Program-made: the position numbers and the translations under genes | Part shown: positions 7,284 to 9,045 of the stretch, one piece after another | Position numbering within the stretch: position 1 is the first letter of the stretch | Layout: each line of letters starts with the position of its first letter | DNA from: Clostridiales bacterium | GTDB lineage: Bacteria; Bacillota; Clostridia; Oscillospirales; Ruminococcaceae | DNA: 9,045 nucleotides | Reading direction: 5' to 3' | Assembly: GCA_029007575.1 (NCBI GenBank) | Contig: JAQXIB010000055.1 | Coordinates: forward strand, 1 to 9,045 | The notes under the pieces: generated by a model | The model's input: the letters and a program-made list of their open reading frames with translations, nothing else | The model's database searches: none | Told to the model about the DNA's origin: nothing

Positions 7284-8321
7284 TTATTCGCATGCGGCAA
7301 TAAAACCGCCGCCGACTACAATATCTCCATCGTATAACACGACCGACTGCCCTTTGGCAGTGGCGCGCTGCGGTTGGTCAAACCGCACCTCCGCCCGATG
7401 ATCCGCCAAAGGCAAAACCTCCGCATCGCACGGGATCGCCATCGAACGGATCTTTGCCTGCAATTTCGCGTGCTCCAGCGGTCTGCCGCTGACCGTTGTC
7501 GTCTGCTCTAAGATCACTTTGGAAAAATACTCATTTCCGCTGTCCGCTAAGTAAATGCGATTGGTTTTCGCATCAATCTCCCGAATAAAAACCGGACGTC
7601 CCAACGCGATTCCTAAACCCTTGCGCTGCCCGACGGTATAGTGAATGATACCGTTATGCTTGCCGCAGGGCATTCCTTCCGGCGATATAAAATCGCCCTG
7701 CGCCGATTTTCCGTAATGCCGTTCGATATAACCGGCATAATCGTTGTCCTCAATAAAACAGTTTTCCTGACTGTCCGGCTTGCTTGCCGCAGAAACACCG
7801 AGTCTTGCCGCAATGGCACGCACTTCATCCTTTTCCAGCTCCGCCAACGGAAAAAGCAACCGTGACAGAATACGCTGATCCAACCGATACAACATATAGG
7901 ACTGATCGCGCTTGGCTGAGTCGCCTTTTTTGAGCAGAACCTCACCGTTGCGCCGTTCCAGTTTTGCATAATGCCCCGTTGCGATCCAATCATATCCCAA
8001 CTCATCCGCCGTATCCACCAGCGTTTTAAACTTCACCGTCGGATTGCAGATGATACAGGGATTCGGCGTTCTGCCGTTTCGGTATTCCCCCGCGAAATAG
8101 TCGATGACATTCTTTTGAAATTCCGCCGTCATGTCCCGCACATAGAGCCGGATTCCTAAAGAGTCCGCGCTTTCCTGCGCCGCTTTTACGGTATCCTCAT
8201 GCGCCGGAGACATCTTCAGCACCAGTCCCGCGACCGTATATCCCTGCTCTTTCAGCAGATGAACGCAAACCGTACTGTCCACCCCGCCGCTTAACGCGAC
8301 CAATACCTTTTTGCCTGTCAT
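7284..8321 (-). CDS. mnmA: tRNA-specific 2-thiouridylase MnmA
   Basis: MnmA adenylates C2 of U34 in tRNAs for Lys, Glu and Gln and replaces the oxygen with sulfur received from a cysteine desulfurase. Seen in 345 aa: the ATP pyrophosphatase P-loop SGGVDS at 11-16; GRTPNPCIICN at 83-93, in which C92 aligns with the first catalytic Cys; ATGHYAK at 114-120; DQSYMLY at 139-145; SQENCF with the second catalytic Cys C188; and HYTVGQRKGLGI opening the tRNA-binding central domain, followed by a C-terminal beta-barrel. C89 makes a CxxC with C92; with C188 this gives three cysteines, a set proposed to hold an Fe-S cluster in some homologues, which I infer only as a possibility. The protein is about 15-25 aa shorter than many homologues, mainly in the segment after residue 35. 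It starts one base after the nifU stop with no clear ribosome site, suggesting translational coupling. Confidence 0.96.
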   Translation of the reverse strand: MTGKKVLVALSGGVDSTVCVHLLKEQGYTVAGLVLKMSPAHEDTVKAAQESADSLGIRLYVRDMTAEFQKNVIDYFAGEYRNGRTPNPCIICNPTVKFKTLVDTADELGYDWIATGHYAKLERRNGEVLLKKGDSAKRDQSYMLYRLDQRILSRLLFPLAELEKDEVRAIAARLGVSAASKPDSQENCFIEDNDYAGYIERHYGKSAQGDFISPEGMPCGKHNGIIHYTVGQRKGLGIALGRPVFIREIDAKTNRIYLADSGNEYFSKVILEQTTTVSGRPLEHAKLQAKIRSMAIPCDAEVLPLADHRAEVRFDQPQRATAKGQSVVLYDGDIVVGGGFIAACE

Positions 8322-8322
8322 A

Positions 8323-8757
8323 TTATAAATTGTGGCAGGCTTCGCATTCCGAAATCTCGCCTACGATCGGAGTGGGATCAATGCCCTTGCGCTGATAATA
8401 ATCGGCAAGTGCGCTTTTGATTGCCTGTTCCGCAAGAACGGAGCAGTGAATTTTGGTTGCCGGCAGTCCGTCCAGCGCCTCCACTACCGCTTTGTTGGTC
8501 AGCTTCAAGACCTCGTCGATCGGCTTACCTTTGATCATCTCGGTCGCCATCGAACTGGTCGCAATAGCGGCACCGCATCCGAAGGTTTTAAACTTCACGT
8601 CGGTGATCACATTATCTTTTATTTTGATATACATTTTCATGATATCGCCGCATTTTGCGTTGCCGACCTCGCCGATCCCGTCGGCATCGGCAATCTCACC
8701 CACGTTGCGCGGATTCGCAAAATGATCCATTACCTTTTCACTGTATAACATACTCAT
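8323..8757 (-). CDS. nifU: Fe-S cluster assembly scaffold NifU/IscU
   Basis: An IscU-type (NifU N-terminal domain only) scaffold on which Fe-S clusters are assembled from NifS-supplied sulfur. Seen in 144 aa: YSEKVMDHFANPRNVG at the N-terminus, and the three cluster-ligand cysteines C36 (AKCGD, with D38), C61 (FGCGAAIATSS) and C105 (KIHCSVLAEQA). The tail after residue 120 extends the IscU fold and ends CEACHNL, adding a CxxCH motif (C138, C141, H142). The open frame reaches 8793, but ATG at 8757 follows a textbook AAGGAGG site with 8 nt spacing and gives the family N-terminus. The upstream part would overlap the nifS stop. It lies 23 nt after nifS and 1 nt before mnmA. The symbol follows Firmicutes use; iscU is equally valid. 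The nitrogen-fixation name does not imply nitrogen fixation. Confidence 0.96.
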   Translation of the reverse strand: MSMLYSEKVMDHFANPRNVGEIADADGIGEVGNAKCGDIMKMYIKIKDNVITDVKFKTFGCGAAIATSSMATEMIKGKPIDEVLKLTNKAVVEALDGLPATKIHCSVLAEQAIKSALADYYQRKGIDPTPIVGEISECEACHNL

Positions 8758-8765
8758 CTGTTTTT

Positions 8766-8772
8766 CCTCCTT
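8766..8772 (-). promoter_or_regulatory. Ribosome binding site of nifU
   Basis: AAGGAGG (8772-8766 on the minus strand) is a near-perfect anti-16S match with 8 nt to ATG 8757. It fixes the nifU start and lies in the 23-nt spacer after the nifS stop. Confidence 0.85.
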
Positions 8773-8780
8773 AAAACCAC

Positions 8781-9045
8781 TTAGCCTTCCCAAACCGGCG
8801 ACATTGCCCGCAATTTTGCAATAATCGGTGGGAGCTTTTCCAATATATAATCCACGTCTTCCTCGGTGTTTTCGTCCGAGAAAGAGATTCTGAGTGAACC
8901 ATGCGCAAGTTCATGCGGCAATCCGATCGCCATTAAAACATGGGAAGGATCCAGCGAGCCCGAAGTACAAGCCGATCCGGAAGAAGCACAGATGCCCTCC
9001 ATATCCAGCAGCAGCAACATTCCCTCGCCTTCGATGCCCTCGAAG
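8781..9045 (-). CDS. nifS: Cysteine desulfurase NifS/IscS (C-terminal part; 5' end outside window)
   Basis: A PLP-dependent cysteine desulfurase that converts cysteine to alanine and carries the released sulfur as a persulfide to NifU and MnmA. Only the last 87 codons are present; the PLP lysine and the rest lie beyond the right edge. Seen: FEGIEGEG at the edge, then GICASSGSACTSGS with the persulfide-forming Cys encoded at 8969-8967, followed by LDPSHVLMAIGL and HGSLRISFSDENTEEDVDY, all characteristic of the NifS C-terminal domain. An internal ATG at 9020 is not the start, since the frame stays open to the edge with conserved sequence. It heads the visible sulfur-transfer gene group. Confidence 0.95.
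   Translation of the reverse strand, partial: FEGIEGEGMLLLLDMEGICASSGSACTSGSLDPSHVLMAIGLPHELAHGSLRISFSDENTEEDVDYILEKLPPIIAKLRAMSPVWEG

Noticed and set aside
43..8748. Numerous plus-strand open frames of 60-150 codons (for example 2751-3197 and 8332-8748).
   Set aside because: Each lies antisense to a strongly recognisable minus-strand gene and shows no family motifs, so they are shadows of codon usage.
1..9045. Search for CRISPR repeats, insertion sequences, toxin-antitoxin pairs, phage genes and tRNAs.
   Set aside because: No repeated units, inverted-repeat-bounded transposase, or tRNA-like fold was seen; coding content is housekeeping throughout.

Overview
The window is a stretch of ordinary low-to-moderate GC Firmicutes chromosome, most likely from a spore-forming member of Clostridia (Oscillospiraceae/Ruminococcaceae-like). 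This rests on spoVS, a NifS/NifU pair beside mnmA, the Asp23-FakA-RecG order, and strong AGGAGG-type ribosome binding sites. The taxonomic guess is inference from gene content; there is no rRNA in the window. Every gene I can support lies on the minus strand, so the biological reading order runs from high to low coordinates. Both end genes are cut by the window edge: nifS lacks its N-terminal part, and recG lacks only its last few codons.

Right block (9045 to 6386): nifS (3' part), nifU, mnmA and ymdB follow each other with gaps of 23, 1 and 64 nt, ending at a clear rho-independent terminator at 6386-6419. NifS releases sulfur from cysteine, NifU is the Fe-S scaffold, and MnmA uses NifS-derived sulfur to thiolate U34 of tRNA, so three of the four genes form one sulfur-handling unit. 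YmdB is a metallophosphoesterase with all its metal ligands in place; it starts at TTG.

Middle block (6385 to 4262): a roughly 330-nt spacer holds the terminator and a good sigma-A-type promoter. Next come spoVS (86 aa, full length) and a family 5 solute-binding lipoprotein with no permease or ATPase genes beside it. The ymdB-spoVS adjacency is a known Firmicutes pairing.

Left block (4219 to 1): asp23-like (yloU), fakA (yloV, DAK2 domain fatty acid kinase) and recG. This is the Bacillus-type yloU-yloV-...-recG order without the sda genes in between. Start codons for asp23, fakA and the lipoprotein need choosing by ribosome binding site, and the longest open frames overstate all three.

I found no mobile element, CRISPR array, tRNA, rRNA, phage gene or defence system. 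I see no convincing new biological system. The items most worth a second look are the orphan binding protein with its misplaced Shine-Dalgarno sequence, the long spoVS leader with a small overlapping frame, the NifU C-terminal CxxCH tail, and the mnmA-ymdB hairpin.
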